64,000 bases of DNA from contig NZ_CP049838.1 of assembly GCF_013085465.1 (NCBI RefSeq), positions 5,456,001 through 5,520,000 of the forward strand, read 5' to 3'. Made by a program: the position numbers and the translations under genes. The notes beneath the pieces were generated by a model that saw nothing but the letters and a program-made list of their open reading frames with translations, searched no databases and was not told where the DNA came from. Numbering within the stretch: the stretch's first letter is position 1; each line of letters starts with the position of its first letter. Below are positions 53,056 to 62,133 of the stretch, piece after piece. This DNA comes from Streptomyces asoensis (GTDB taxonomy: Bacteria > Actinomycetota > Actinomycetes > Streptomycetales > Streptomycetaceae).

Positions 53056-55057
53056 GCTCGACCTGTCCGAGTACTCCCGCGATCTCGTGGCAGACGTCCA
53101 GGCGACCGCCGACGCAGAGGGAACCAATCCCTCGGAGGCGTTCACCCGCCGGGTCTTCGAAGACCTGGAGCAGGCGGGCATCGCTTCCAACACCTTCACC
53201 GCTTACCACAAGGCACAAGGGCATCTGGTCCACGGATATGGCATTGGGGAGTCCGGGGAGTGCCTCGACCTGTTCGTCACGGACTTCACCCTGGACCCCT
53301 CGGAGTCCAAGCTCACGAAGAGCCAGACCGAGACGGCCTTCAAGCGGCTGCTGACGTTCGTAAAACGGTGCCGAGACGGGCTGCGTCAGCACATCGACGA
53401 GTCCTTCGACGTCTACGACATGTGCGCGGCGGTCGAGAAGGCCCTCACCGAGGTACAGAGGATCCGGCTCTTCCTCCTCAGCAACCGTGTCGGCACCAGC
53501 ACCGTGGTTCCGCCCACCGACTTCGACGGTCTCCCCGTGACCCACGAGGTGTGGGACCTGGCGCGGCTGCACCGCCATGCGACGTCCGGCAGCATCAGCG
53601 AGCCCATCGTGGTCTCCTTCGAACCTCCGCTGCCGTGCGTCTCCGCGCCCAGCAGCGAGTCGGACCACTCGGTGGCCATGGCAGTCATCCCGGGGCGGAG
53701 ACTGGCCGAGCTGTACGGGGAGTACGGCACCCGACTCCTCGAACTCAACGTCCGCTCGTTCCTGCAGGCCCGTGGCTCGGTGAACCGGGGAATCAGGGAG
53801 ACGCTCCTGAGTGCGCCCGGCAGGTTCCTGGCGTACAACAACGGCATCACGGCGACCGCCTCGCAGGTCGACTTCGTGCACGGCCCGGACGGACAGCCGA
53901 CAGGCATTTCCCGTGTTCACGGACTCCAAGTGGTGAACGGTGGCCAGACGACGGCGTCACTGCACTACGCGCAGAGCCGCGACAAGGCGGATCTCTCGCA
54001 TGTGTCGGTACAGATGAAACTGACGGAGGTGTCCCCCGAGCGGCTCGCGGAGATCGTCCCGATGATCTCCGAGTACTCGAACACACAGAACCGGGTGACG
54101 CTGGTCGACTTCAGTTCGAACCACGAGTACCACGTGGCCGTCCAGCGGATCACGCGATCCCTTTGGGCGCCGGCGACCGACGGGAGCGGTCAGGAGACTC
54201 ACTGGTTCTACGAGCGTGCACGCGGCCAGTACACCGACGAGGTGGCCAAGGCCCGGACCCCCGCGAAGCAGCGCACCTTCAAGAAGCTCAACCCTACGAG
54301 GCAGAAGTTCACGAAGGCGGACCTCGCCAAGTACGTCAACTCCTGGAACCACCTTCCGTTCCAGGTCAGTCGTGGAGCGCAGAAGAATTTCGCGGCGTTC
54401 ATGGTCCGCATCGACGAGGCGCCCCCTCACGTCGACGTGCAGTACTGCCAACGCGTGATCGCGATGGCTGTTCTGTTCAAAGCGGTCGACCGCATCGCGG
54501 CGACCCACGAGGCAGGCAGTTACAAGAGCATGATCACGACCTACACGGTGGCACGCCTGTCCCTCGCCACGGACCGGCGCATCGACCTCGACCGGATCTG
54601 GCGTGAACAGCGGATCTCGCCGGCTCTCGAAGACGCGATCGACGACCTGTGTCCTCGGGTCATGGCGGTGGTGACCAATCCACGCGAGGGTAACCACGTC
54701 GGCGAATGGGCCAAGAAGCCCAGCTGCTGGGACGCGGTTTCCAGGGTTCGCTGGACCGTCCCCCGCGACCTGCAGTCGGAGCTCCGCGAGCACCCCTTGG
54801 ACGAGGAGGCACTCGCGGGCGGCACCGATGGCGACGAGAGGGCCGGGGACGAGGTGACGATGGTCCCCGCGGAAGAGTGGTACGCGCTCGAGCGGTGGGC
54901 CAAGGAGACCCACAACCTCGAACCCGCGCAGCGTCAGCTGGCCCAGTACGTCGGAAGGCGTCTCGAACTCGACCAAGAGGTCCCCGAGCCGCAGGCGGTG
55001 CAGGCCCTGCACGCTCGCAACGAGGCCCTGTCCCTCGGGTTCACCCCGGGGGCGTAG
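53048..55057 (+). CDS. AIPR-family abortive-infection protein
   Basis: A 669-residue AIPR protein. The family core is LNVRSFLQARGSVNRGIRET and APGRFLAYNNGITATASQVD, then GLQVVNGGQTTASLHYAQSR and VPMISEYSNTQNRVTLVDFS. AIPR proteins were linked to phage resistance and often sit in Z1 loci. The C-terminal third carries the conserved TFKKLNPTRQKFTKADLAKY region. Its molecular activity is not known. It ends 18 bases before the stop of the antisense AbrB-like gene. Confidence 0.85.
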   Translation: MPELDLSEYSRDLVADVQATADAEGTNPSEAFTRRVFEDLEQAGIASNTFTAYHKAQGHLVHGYGIGESGECLDLFVTDFTLDPSESKLTKSQTETAFKRLLTFVKRCRDGLRQHIDESFDVYDMCAAVEKALTEVQRIRLFLLSNRVGTSTVVPPTDFDGLPVTHEVWDLARLHRHATSGSISEPIVVSFEPPLPCVSAPSSESDHSVAMAVIPGRRLAELYGEYGTRLLELNVRSFLQARGSVNRGIRETLLSAPGRFLAYNNGITATASQVDFVHGPDGQPTGISRVHGLQVVNGGQTTASLHYAQSRDKADLSHVSVQMKLTEVSPERLAEIVPMISEYSNTQNRVTLVDFSSNHEYHVAVQRITRSLWAPATDGSGQETHWFYERARGQYTDEVAKARTPAKQRTFKKLNPTRQKFTKADLAKYVNSWNHLPFQVSRGAQKNFAAFMVRIDEAPPHVDVQYCQRVIAMAVLFKAVDRIAATHEAGSYKSMITTYTVARLSLATDRRIDLDRIWREQRISPALEDAIDDLCPRVMAVVTNPREGNHVGEWAKKPSCWDAVSRVRWTVPRDLQSELREHPLDEEALAGGTDGDERAGDEVTMVPAEEWYALERWAKETHNLEPAQRQLAQYVGRRLELDQEVPEPQAVQALHARNEALSLGFTPGA

Positions 55058-55075
55058 ACGACACCCCTCCGACGG

Positions 55076-55264
55076 TCAGAGCTGCCCCCGCTCGATCAGG
55101 TCCCTCATCGCGTCCTCGGCGCGGCGGAGCACGATCCGTCCGTCTCCGTCACTGAACGCGATGAGGGCGGCCTCCGGCGCGATGCCCGCCTCCGCTAGCA
55201 GGCTCATGGGGAGTTCGATCCGGCCCTGGCTGTCGATCCGGAGTTCAGATGGTTCCCTAAGCAT
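55076..55264 (-). CDS. Small AbrB/SpoVT-like protein
   Basis: A 62-residue protein on the opposite strand to the operon. ELRIDSQGRIELPMSLLAEA is the AbrB/MazE swapped-hairpin fold, with SDGDGRIVLRRAEDAMRDLI closing it. Such proteins are transcription regulators or antitoxins. Its position between AIPR and Vsr, with its own start facing Vsr, suggests a regulator of the operon or a lone antitoxin. No toxin is adjacent. Confidence 0.6.
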   Translation of the reverse strand: MLREPSELRIDSQGRIELPMSLLAEAGIAPEAALIAFSDGDGRIVLRRAEDAMRDLIERGQL

Positions 55265-55320
55265 GGGGAGAGTGTGGCACCCTCCGCACGCCCAGATCTG
55301 CCGACGGCGGGACAACGAGC

Positions 55321-55767
55321 ATGGCAACGGGAGACGACACGGCGGGCACCGGTTGGGTCAGCACCGAGAAGAGCGGTCACCTGCGCGGGCGGCGCGTACG
55401 TGACACCGCTCCGGAGGTCGCTCTCCGACGCGCTGTGCACCGGCTCGGGCTGAGGTTCCGACTTCAGCGCCGGGTGGCTGCTCGCTGCAGAGCGGACTTC
55501 GTCCTGCCCAGGTACCGCGTCGCCGTCTTCGTCGACGGGTGCTTCTGGCACGGCTGCCCTGTACACGGGCCTGCGGACTTCCGGGGCCCGAACGCCCCGC
55601 TGTGGAGGGACAAGATCGAGACGAACAGAGCGCGGGACCGCCGCAACACCAAGGCGGCCGAGTCAGAGGACTGGACCGTGGTCCGCGTTTGGGAGTGCGA
55701 GATCCGCACCGATGTCGAGCAGGCCGCGCTCAGGGTGTACAAAGCTTGCACCGAGCAGCCCTCCTGA
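55321..55767 (+). CDS. vsr: Very-short-patch repair (Vsr) endonuclease
   Basis: A 148-residue nuclease that nicks 5' of T in a T:G mismatch, correcting deaminated 5-methylcytosine. CRADFVLPRYRVAVFVDGCF then WHGCPVHGPADFRGPNAPLW is the family core, with catalytic Asp59 and His77 and a Cys/His zinc site. TNRARDRRNTKAAESEDWTV is the usual C-terminal block. It converges on the cytosine methylase gene, the usual pairing of Vsr with Dcm. Confidence 0.85.
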   Translation: MATGDDTAGTGWVSTEKSGHLRGRRVRDTAPEVALRRAVHRLGLRFRLQRRVAARCRADFVLPRYRVAVFVDGCFWHGCPVHGPADFRGPNAPLWRDKIETNRARDRRNTKAAESEDWTVVRVWECEIRTDVEQAALRVYKACTEQPS

Positions 55768-55790
55768 TCGTCTCTTCCAGCGTGCTCCCC

Positions 55791-57755
55791 CTACGCCGAT
55801 GTCTGCTTCCCATCTCCGCGCTTCTTGACCTCTGATTCCCCGTTGCCCTTTGTGGTCATTGAGACGTCTGAGGCGTCGGACTTCCGCTTGCAGTGTTTAC
55901 TCAACGGGCATTCGGAGCAGATCGGTTCACGCGCGCTGCAGACGGTGTTGCTGATGAGACGCAACGCAGCCATGCGGAGCGGTGCGTCCTCGCCCCCGGC
56001 GCCCACGAGCCTCACCAGGTTGACCCGGCCGTCACTGAGTCTGTTCGTACGGTCTGCGTCGCTGTCGTTCAGGCGTGCGGCAACCCGTAGCGCCCCCTGG
56101 CCCACCCAGAGGAGGTCCTCGCCCACCAGCAGGCGATAGAGCGACGCTTCGGCCGGCTTGAGGGCGAGGCGCTTGGGAATCTCAAGACGCCTGTTCTCCT
56201 GCCAGGCGGCTACATCGTCGACGAGGGGAGCAAGCCGTTCCAGTCGTGTCCTGACCTTCTCGGAGGGGGCTGCTTCCAAGAGATTCTGGAAGGCTTTGGA
56301 CGTGAGGGTCTTGCGCCATCTCACGTCCTTCAGGATTTCGTCCAGTTGGGCTGCCGACGGTTTGGCGCCGGAGAGAAGCGCAATCACGGCTGCCGCGAGC
56401 TGCGACATCTGCTCGCCGGGGAGGTGGCACCAGTCGTCGCCGTTCCGCCTCTCCCGGGCCCAGGCCACCAGCTCCTCCCTGACCTGCCGCCAATGCGGCT
56501 GTAGTCCTCCGAGCTGTGCCTGCACGCCTTCCATGGGTGCGAGTGCCTCGGCTGCTGCCTTGCCCAGCAGCGGTGGCACCGCATTTCCGATCTGCCGGAA
56601 GGCGTCGCTACGGGTGCCGGCGAACCGGAACCAGTCCGGGAACGTCTGCACCCGGGCCGCCTCACGCACAGTGAGTGTTCGGGGCTCGTCTGGGTGGATG
56701 TACCAGTAGCCGTCCTTGGCGATATGCGCAGTGATGGAACGGCTGCGCTCGCCCCAGGCCAGCTTCTTGTACTTGTCCGTGAAGTTCTCGGCACTGTAGC
56801 GACGGAACTCTTCCGGAATATCCGAGTACAGGGTCTTGGAGTCCATGTGCTCGGAGAAGATCTTCCAGTCGTCGTCTCGGACCCGGCGCGTCATGTGGTC
56901 CCAGACAAGCCCCTCCGGGGCGCCCTTACGCATCATCTCCACGAAGGCGGAGGGAGCCTCTGGCATGCGGTAGGGCATCTCTCGTTTGCCGACGCGTTCC
57001 GTGGGCTGCGGATTGAGGCCGGGAAGGTCGCCGATCGCCTCACGGAGGTTGGTGAAGCCGTCCTGCTTCGGCTGCCAGTCGAAGCGCTCGACGTCGTTCC
57101 TCGCGAGCAGGATCAGGCGCTTCCGGTGCTGCGGAACACCGTAGTGCCAGGCGTCGACAAGGCGGACCTGCGTGGCGTACCCAAGATCCTCCAGATGCTG
57201 CTCGATCGTGCGCACCACGAAGAAGTCGTCTCCGAGCCCCATGTCTGGCACGTTCTCCATGAGGATGGCCCGGGGCCTGACACGCGTCACAACGTCCATG
57301 TAGGCGCGCCACAGTTCCTTGCGAAGATCCTCCGGGTCCCGCTTGTGGTTCGTCACAAGATCCCGGATCTTGCTGCGTCCGGCGCGGCTGAAGGGCTGGC
57401 AGGGAGGCCCGCCTGCGATCAGGTCGATGTCAGCAGTCTTCAGGAGCTCAACCAAGCGGTCACGCTCGTCAGGGTTACCGAGGTCCATGTGGAGACTCAT
57501 GCCGGGAAAGTTCGCCGCATGGGTCTCCAGAGCGCGCTCGTCGAAGTCGACGGCAGCCGCGACCGTCCAACCCGCCTGCTTCACGCCGTAGCTCAGACCA
57601 CCGGCTCCGGAGAAAAGGTCGACGGCGAGCCGCTTGCCCTTACCGTGGGTCTTCAGCCATTTCCGGAAGTCCTCCGGAGAGCAGCTCTCCTCGTGCCGTT
57701 CGAGCGGAAGGTAGTCGCTCCGCTCCAGGGGTACGCCGTACTTCCCCTTCTCCAC
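55791..57755 (-). CDS. Cytosine-5 DNA methylase fused to Nth-like Fe-S domain
   Basis: A 654-residue fusion. The Dcm part is complete: DLFSGAGG (46-53), PPCQ with catalytic Cys119, ENVPD (167-171) and RQIGNAVPPLL near residue 420. The C-terminal part (about 450-625) looks like an Nth/HhH-GPD glycosylase: a fitting helix at WVGQGALRVAARL (about 550) where the family has VDTHVxRV, then AALRLISNTVC and a C-X6-C-X2-C-X5-C cluster (CSAREPICSECPLSKHC). The catalytic Asp seems replaced by Gly. The last 20 residues are Ser/Lys-rich. GGAGG seven bases upstream fixes the GTG at 57755. It is divergent from the GHKL kinase gene. Confidence 0.8.
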   Translation of the reverse strand: MEKGKYGVPLERSDYLPLERHEESCSPEDFRKWLKTHGKGKRLAVDLFSGAGGLSYGVKQAGWTVAAAVDFDERALETHAANFPGMSLHMDLGNPDERDRLVELLKTADIDLIAGGPPCQPFSRAGRSKIRDLVTNHKRDPEDLRKELWRAYMDVVTRVRPRAILMENVPDMGLGDDFFVVRTIEQHLEDLGYATQVRLVDAWHYGVPQHRKRLILLARNDVERFDWQPKQDGFTNLREAIGDLPGLNPQPTERVGKREMPYRMPEAPSAFVEMMRKGAPEGLVWDHMTRRVRDDDWKIFSEHMDSKTLYSDIPEEFRRYSAENFTDKYKKLAWGERSRSITAHIAKDGYWYIHPDEPRTLTVREAARVQTFPDWFRFAGTRSDAFRQIGNAVPPLLGKAAAEALAPMEGVQAQLGGLQPHWRQVREELVAWARERRNGDDWCHLPGEQMSQLAAAVIALLSGAKPSAAQLDEILKDVRWRKTLTSKAFQNLLEAAPSEKVRTRLERLAPLVDDVAAWQENRRLEIPKRLALKPAEASLYRLLVGEDLLWVGQGALRVAARLNDSDADRTNRLSDGRVNLVRLVGAGGEDAPLRMAALRLISNTVCSAREPICSECPLSKHCKRKSDASDVSMTTKGNGESEVKKRGDGKQTSA

Positions 57756-58231
57756 AGCACAACCTCCAACACGCACGAGACGAACGAGCACCAGGAGATC
57801 ACGGACACACTCGCGGAAGCAACAATTCCGACGAGGTCGAGCCTCCCGAACACCCGGCATCCACCTGGCTCGATCCGCCAGTGGGCTTCATGATCGGTAA
57901 GGTTCGCCCACTGTGTCTTCGAGATGATGTTTCTGGCACACCCTTGAAATGATCGATCGTACGGGATGCCACCGACAGCTCGATCAGGGGCCTCGCGCAC
58001 AACCGTCCCGTTCCACCCGTTACGCCCCAACGGATCCGCCCGCCAGAAGGCACGCCCGAGTGATTCATTTCCCTGGTTGGCGCCGCTCTAGAGCGGTTTT
58101 CAGCCACTCCTGAGCAAGGATGTCCTCAGCCGCACGGCTACGCACGGGCCGTCATCCGCAACGTCGATAGAATCTGCCTCCGTCCCGCCGCGCTGAGGGC
58201 TGGACCGGAACGGACCGAAAGTGGGGCCCAG
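57756..58231. other. Divergent promoter region, Dcm and kinase
   Basis: These 476 bases have no convincing gene. CAGTGGGC (57879-57886) and GCCCACTG (57906-57913) form an 8-bp inverted repeat, and TGATCGATCGTACGG near 57950 is AT-richer. The promoters of the methylase and of the kinase/regulator pair must lie here; an operator for the response regulator is a likely inhabitant. Confidence 0.4.
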
Positions 58232-60472
58232 TTGGATTCGGAGGGCACGGAAGCGTATCTCCGGCCGCGCGCGCGGTTGATGAGCACCTTGGGCGAGGAA
58301 CTGATCAGCAACGAGCGTGTGGCGCTCACCGAACTGGTGAAGAACTCCTACGACGCTGATGCCAGCCTCGTACTGATCCGCTTCAACCCACCGCTCGAGG
58401 AGGGGCAAGGCTCGATCGAAGTGTGGGACGACGGGCACGGTATGTCCCCGGACACGGTGCGCGGTACCTGGATGGAGATCGCCACTCCGCACAGGCACCG
58501 GAACCACCGCAGCGAGTCGGGCGGGCGGCGTGTGCTCGGAGCCAAGGGCATCGGTCGGTTCGCAGCCGCCCGCTTGGCCCATGTCACTACCATCACCACG
58601 CGACGTGTCAACGAGCCAGAGGTCACCCTCCGGATCAACTGGGGCAACTTCACGCAGGGTGACGCCTACCTGGACGAGGTTCCGGTCACCTGGTCCACAG
58701 CCTCGCCGTCCGTCTTCGCCGTGGGCGGCGAGGCGGAGCGGAACTTCGCCGAGGTCGTCAGGGGGTTCCAGACAGCTTCGGCCGGCGCGTCGGTTGGTCA
58801 CGGAACCGTAGCCCGACTCGAGAAGCTACGGATGCCCTGGGGGCCCGACGCCGTCGAGGCCCTCAAGCGCTCCCTGTCACGGCTCCTGCCCCCGCCGCCT
58901 CCCGCTGAGTTGTCGGTGCCGGACCAGCCGGAGTTCGCCATCTACGTAGACACCCCTGACGGTCCGCTCCGCCACCACGCCGGCTTCGTGGCCGCCAGCG
59001 AGACACTGGCCCACCCGCTCTACCGGCTCGTCGGCACTGTGGACGCCGTCGGGAACGCGCACCTGGCCGTCTACGCCAGCGGGGACGAGCCCGTGGAGGT
59101 CGTCGAGGAGAACCTCCGGAAGGACTCGGACAGGCCGTCCTGCGGACCACTGAAGCTGGACTTCCGCGTATGGGACCTGGAGAAGTCGGCGCTGGAGCCG
59201 CTCTTCCACATCGACACCGGGTCGAAGAACCTCACCGAGGTGCGGAAGCTCATCCGGGACAACAGCGGCGTGGCCCTGTACCGGGACGGGTTCCGTGTCC
59301 AGCCGTTCGGCGAACCGGGCTACGACTGGCTCGGGTTCGACCAGCGACGTGTCAACAACCCGACGATGCGACTGTCCAACAACCAGGTTGCCGGATTCGT
59401 CTACATCTCGGCGGACGAGAACCCGGGCCTCCAGGACCGGTCGCACCGGGAAGGGCTGATCGACAGTCCGGAGTACGAGGAACTGAAGACGGTCATACTG
59501 CAGGCGATCTCGAAACTCGAGATCCAGCGCTACAAGTTGCGCCGCCCGGAATCCGCGGTGAAGACGACGAGCCAACTCCTGGTCAGCCCGCCCCAAGCGG
59601 GAGGCCACGGAGTCTTCCAGAGCTTCAACTTGGATCCGCTACGGCAGGTCGCCACCGAACGGTATCCGAACGATGTCGTCCTGGGACGCGCCATCGAGGA
59701 AGCCACGGCGACGATCAACGAAGGTGTGCGCAAGGTCCAGGAGATCATCTCCCAGTTCTCCCGGCTCGCGACGCTGGGCACCCTCGTCGACGTCGTGCTC
59801 CACGACGGCCGGACCGCACTGGCCCGCATCGCATTCGACCTTCGTCGACTCAGGAAGATCACGGGGAAGGTCGAGGTCCACGACACGGACCTATCCGGCG
59901 CGCTCGGAGAGCTGCACACGGATTTCACCGCGCAGGAGAGGGCTCTCGACCGGCTGTTCACCCGCATCGAGCCCCTCAGCGGTCGGCAGCGTGGGCGTCC
60001 CCGCGAACTCTCGCTTCACCAGAGCATCTCCGAAGCTGTCTCCGTGCTGGAATCCGAGATCGCCAAGCACGGTGTGATCGTGACTATCGGCGGGGAGGAC
60101 GTGACGGTCACGGCCGAGCCGGGTGACATCAGGACGCTCGTGCTCAATCTCGTGAACAACGCGGTGTATTGGCTGTCAACGACGCCCAGCGAGACGGAAC
60201 GCGAGATCCTTATCGAGACCGAGCGCGCCCAAGAGGGCGAAGCCGACGTGGTGGACATCACGGTCAGCGACAGCGGGCCCGGGGTGCGCGAGGAGATCAA
60301 GGACCTGATCTTCGACACCTATTTCAGTGACAAGCCGGACGGTATCGGTCTCGGCCTCAGCATCGCGGGCAGCGTCGTGAAGGATTTCTACGACGGTGAC
60401 CTGTGGCTGGTAAGCCCCGGCGCCCTCTCCGGCGCGAGTTTCCGGGCACGACTGCGAAGGAGAGTTGGGTGA
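58232..60472 (+). CDS. Two-module GHKL sensor kinase of the defence locus
   Basis: A 746-residue protein with two ATP-binding modules. The N-terminal one is MutL/Hsp90-like: ELVKNSYDADA (34-44), WDDGHGM and GAKGIGRFAAARLA. A long middle region links to a histidine-kinase core: LATLGTLVDVVLHDGRTALA with candidate phosphoacceptor His524, then LVLNLVNNAVYWL, VSDSGPGVREEIKDLIFDTY and GIGLGLSIAGSVVKDF. No membrane segment is seen, so it should sense a cytoplasmic signal. The TTG at 58232 is uncertain; ATG 58280 is an alternative. It overlaps the response regulator (GTGA). Confidence 0.75.
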   Translation: MDSEGTEAYLRPRARLMSTLGEELISNERVALTELVKNSYDADASLVLIRFNPPLEEGQGSIEVWDDGHGMSPDTVRGTWMEIATPHRHRNHRSESGGRRVLGAKGIGRFAAARLAHVTTITTRRVNEPEVTLRINWGNFTQGDAYLDEVPVTWSTASPSVFAVGGEAERNFAEVVRGFQTASAGASVGHGTVARLEKLRMPWGPDAVEALKRSLSRLLPPPPPAELSVPDQPEFAIYVDTPDGPLRHHAGFVAASETLAHPLYRLVGTVDAVGNAHLAVYASGDEPVEVVEENLRKDSDRPSCGPLKLDFRVWDLEKSALEPLFHIDTGSKNLTEVRKLIRDNSGVALYRDGFRVQPFGEPGYDWLGFDQRRVNNPTMRLSNNQVAGFVYISADENPGLQDRSHREGLIDSPEYEELKTVILQAISKLEIQRYKLRRPESAVKTTSQLLVSPPQAGGHGVFQSFNLDPLRQVATERYPNDVVLGRAIEEATATINEGVRKVQEIISQFSRLATLGTLVDVVLHDGRTALARIAFDLRRLRKITGKVEVHDTDLSGALGELHTDFTAQERALDRLFTRIEPLSGRQRGRPRELSLHQSISEAVSVLESEIAKHGVIVTIGGEDVTVTAEPGDIRTLVLNLVNNAVYWLSTTPSETEREILIETERAQEGEADVVDITVSDSGPGVREEIKDLIFDTYFSDKPDGIGLGLSIAGSVVKDFYDGDLWLVSPGALSGASFRARLRRRVG

Positions 60473-61704
60473 CGACGCCGGACGTTGCGTACCGCGTACT
60501 CATCGTCGATGACGACGCCAAGATGACCGAGGACCTCCGGGAACTCCTCGCCGACGAGCTCACGGACCTGGGGGGCATCGAGTTCGAGGTCGAGCAGGAC
60601 TTCGCCAGCGCGGAGGAGCGACTGAACCACGAGGACTTCGACTTGGTCATCCTCGATGTCCGGGATGCCGCTGACGGCAGCCCGTCTGCGGATATAGAAG
60701 GACGCGGACGTGAGCTCTACAAGAAGATCGCCAGCGTCAGGTGGGTACCGGTGGTCTTCTTCACCGGCGTCCCTCAGCAGGTGCGTGCCTTGGAGGAGCC
60801 TCCTCTCATCCGTGTGGTGACGAAGAACGCTTTGGACGACATCGCCCCTGCGGTCCGAGAGGGGCTGCTTTCAGGCGTGCCGGCGTTGACGCGTCGCATC
60901 TCCGGTCTGGTCGAGCGCCAGGTCCGCGATTTCATGCGCGACGTCGTTGCACCGCACTGGAACGAGATGGCGGCCGCCGACCCGAACGAGATCGCTCCCG
61001 TCATCGTCAACCGCCTCGCGGCCTGGCTCAGGGAGAACGGTCTCCGCGAGCTGGATCGCGTCGTGGACGGCGACCTCGTCGCAATAACAGGGCGGTCCGC
61101 GGCAGCACGCGTCTATCTGATGCCTCCTGTGACCCACCACCTCACGGCGACCGACCTCCTCGTCGATCCCCAAGGCGGTTGGTGGCTGGTCATCACCCCA
61201 GCGTGTGACCTCTACGAGGACCATCCGGACGCGAAGGTTGAGAAGCCTCGCAAGGCGAAGGTCCAGTACGTACACCTGGCCAAGGCGGACCGCGTGTTCA
61301 CCGACGACGGGGACGGCTCTGAGTCCCCGCCCATCACCGCCTGGCTGTCGAGCGCCAAGAGCAACAAGGATAAGGGCCCCGCTCAGCGTGCCTTCAGGGT
61401 CGATGACAACCGCTATCGTGCACTCCCTCGCTATCTCGACGTCCCGGACTTGGTGATCGACTTCGAGAACGTCAGATCGGTATCGCTTGATGAGGCACGG
61501 GATTGGAAGAGGGTCGCCACGCTGGACAGCCCCTTTTCTGAATCAATGCTGATTGCGTACAGCCGATCCGTTGGCCGCATCGGGACGCCGGACCTCAGTT
61601 TCGACGACGTACAGGTGCGGCTCGGGCTCGCGAAGCCGAAATCCGAGCCTGTTCCCATTCAACCGTCCTCCAGCCCGCCGAACGGCGCGGTGCTCAACCC
61701 CTGA
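60469..61704 (+). CDS. Response regulator with unknown output domain
   Basis: A 411-residue regulator. The receiver (about 9-130) has VLIVDDDAKM and phosphoacceptor Asp63 (LVILDVRDAADG), with VVFFTGVP and VVTKNA for the Thr and Lys positions. The C-terminal 280 residues match no DNA-binding domain I know: RQVRDFMRDVVAPHWNEMAA, LTATDLLVDPQGGWWLVITP and YVHLAKADRVFTDDGDGSES. AAGGAG lies six bases upstream of the GTG. It overlaps its kinase gene. Confidence 0.75.
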   Translation: MTTPDVAYRVLIVDDDAKMTEDLRELLADELTDLGGIEFEVEQDFASAEERLNHEDFDLVILDVRDAADGSPSADIEGRGRELYKKIASVRWVPVVFFTGVPQQVRALEEPPLIRVVTKNALDDIAPAVREGLLSGVPALTRRISGLVERQVRDFMRDVVAPHWNEMAAADPNEIAPVIVNRLAAWLRENGLRELDRVVDGDLVAITGRSAAARVYLMPPVTHHLTATDLLVDPQGGWWLVITPACDLYEDHPDAKVEKPRKAKVQYVHLAKADRVFTDDGDGSESPPITAWLSSAKSNKDKGPAQRAFRVDDNRYRALPRYLDVPDLVIDFENVRSVSLDEARDWKRVATLDSPFSESMLIAYSRSVGRIGTPDLSFDDVQVRLGLAKPKSEPVPIQPSSSPPNGAVLNP

Positions 61705-61737
61705 GTTCCGCACCGTTTGGCCCTTAGGGCCCGGAAC
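61705..61737 (+). terminator. Hairpin terminator after the response regulator
   Basis: GTTCCG pairs with CGGAAC and, inside, GGCCC-TTA-GGGCC forms a second stem; together they span 61705-61737 directly after the TGA. It marks the end of the kinase/regulator transcript. The rest of 61738-62133 has no convincing gene; a GTTGATGGTTGGTTGATGG stretch (61971-61989) is a short direct repeat. Confidence 0.6.
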
Positions 61738-62133
61738 CGTCATCTCAGTGGTGCTGTGAGGATGGGATCGGGATTCACTCTGCCATCCACTGGTGCGCCG
61801 TCCACGGCACCCGCACAAGCACGGCTGCGCCGTCCCAGTGGCGATGTTCTGAAGCCTTAGGTGGCCGACGCGCGTCGGCTCCTCTGAACGTGCGGAGGAG
61901 TTCCTGGGGGTTCCCACTCCTGCGTGGGCGATCACCGGGTTGCTCTTCTGTGACGACGTCAACTGCGCCCCGTTGATGGTTGGTTGATGGAACCCAGGTA
62001 GCGGGCGAGAGGGAGCTGGGCTAGACCGAGCGCCCCGTTGCGACTGGCTTGGATATGTCGCCAGCTCCCGTCCGCTGTCAGTGCCGTGAGACATGATTGG
62101 AGGCATGATTCCTTCGGTCGGTTAGGAGCCTCC

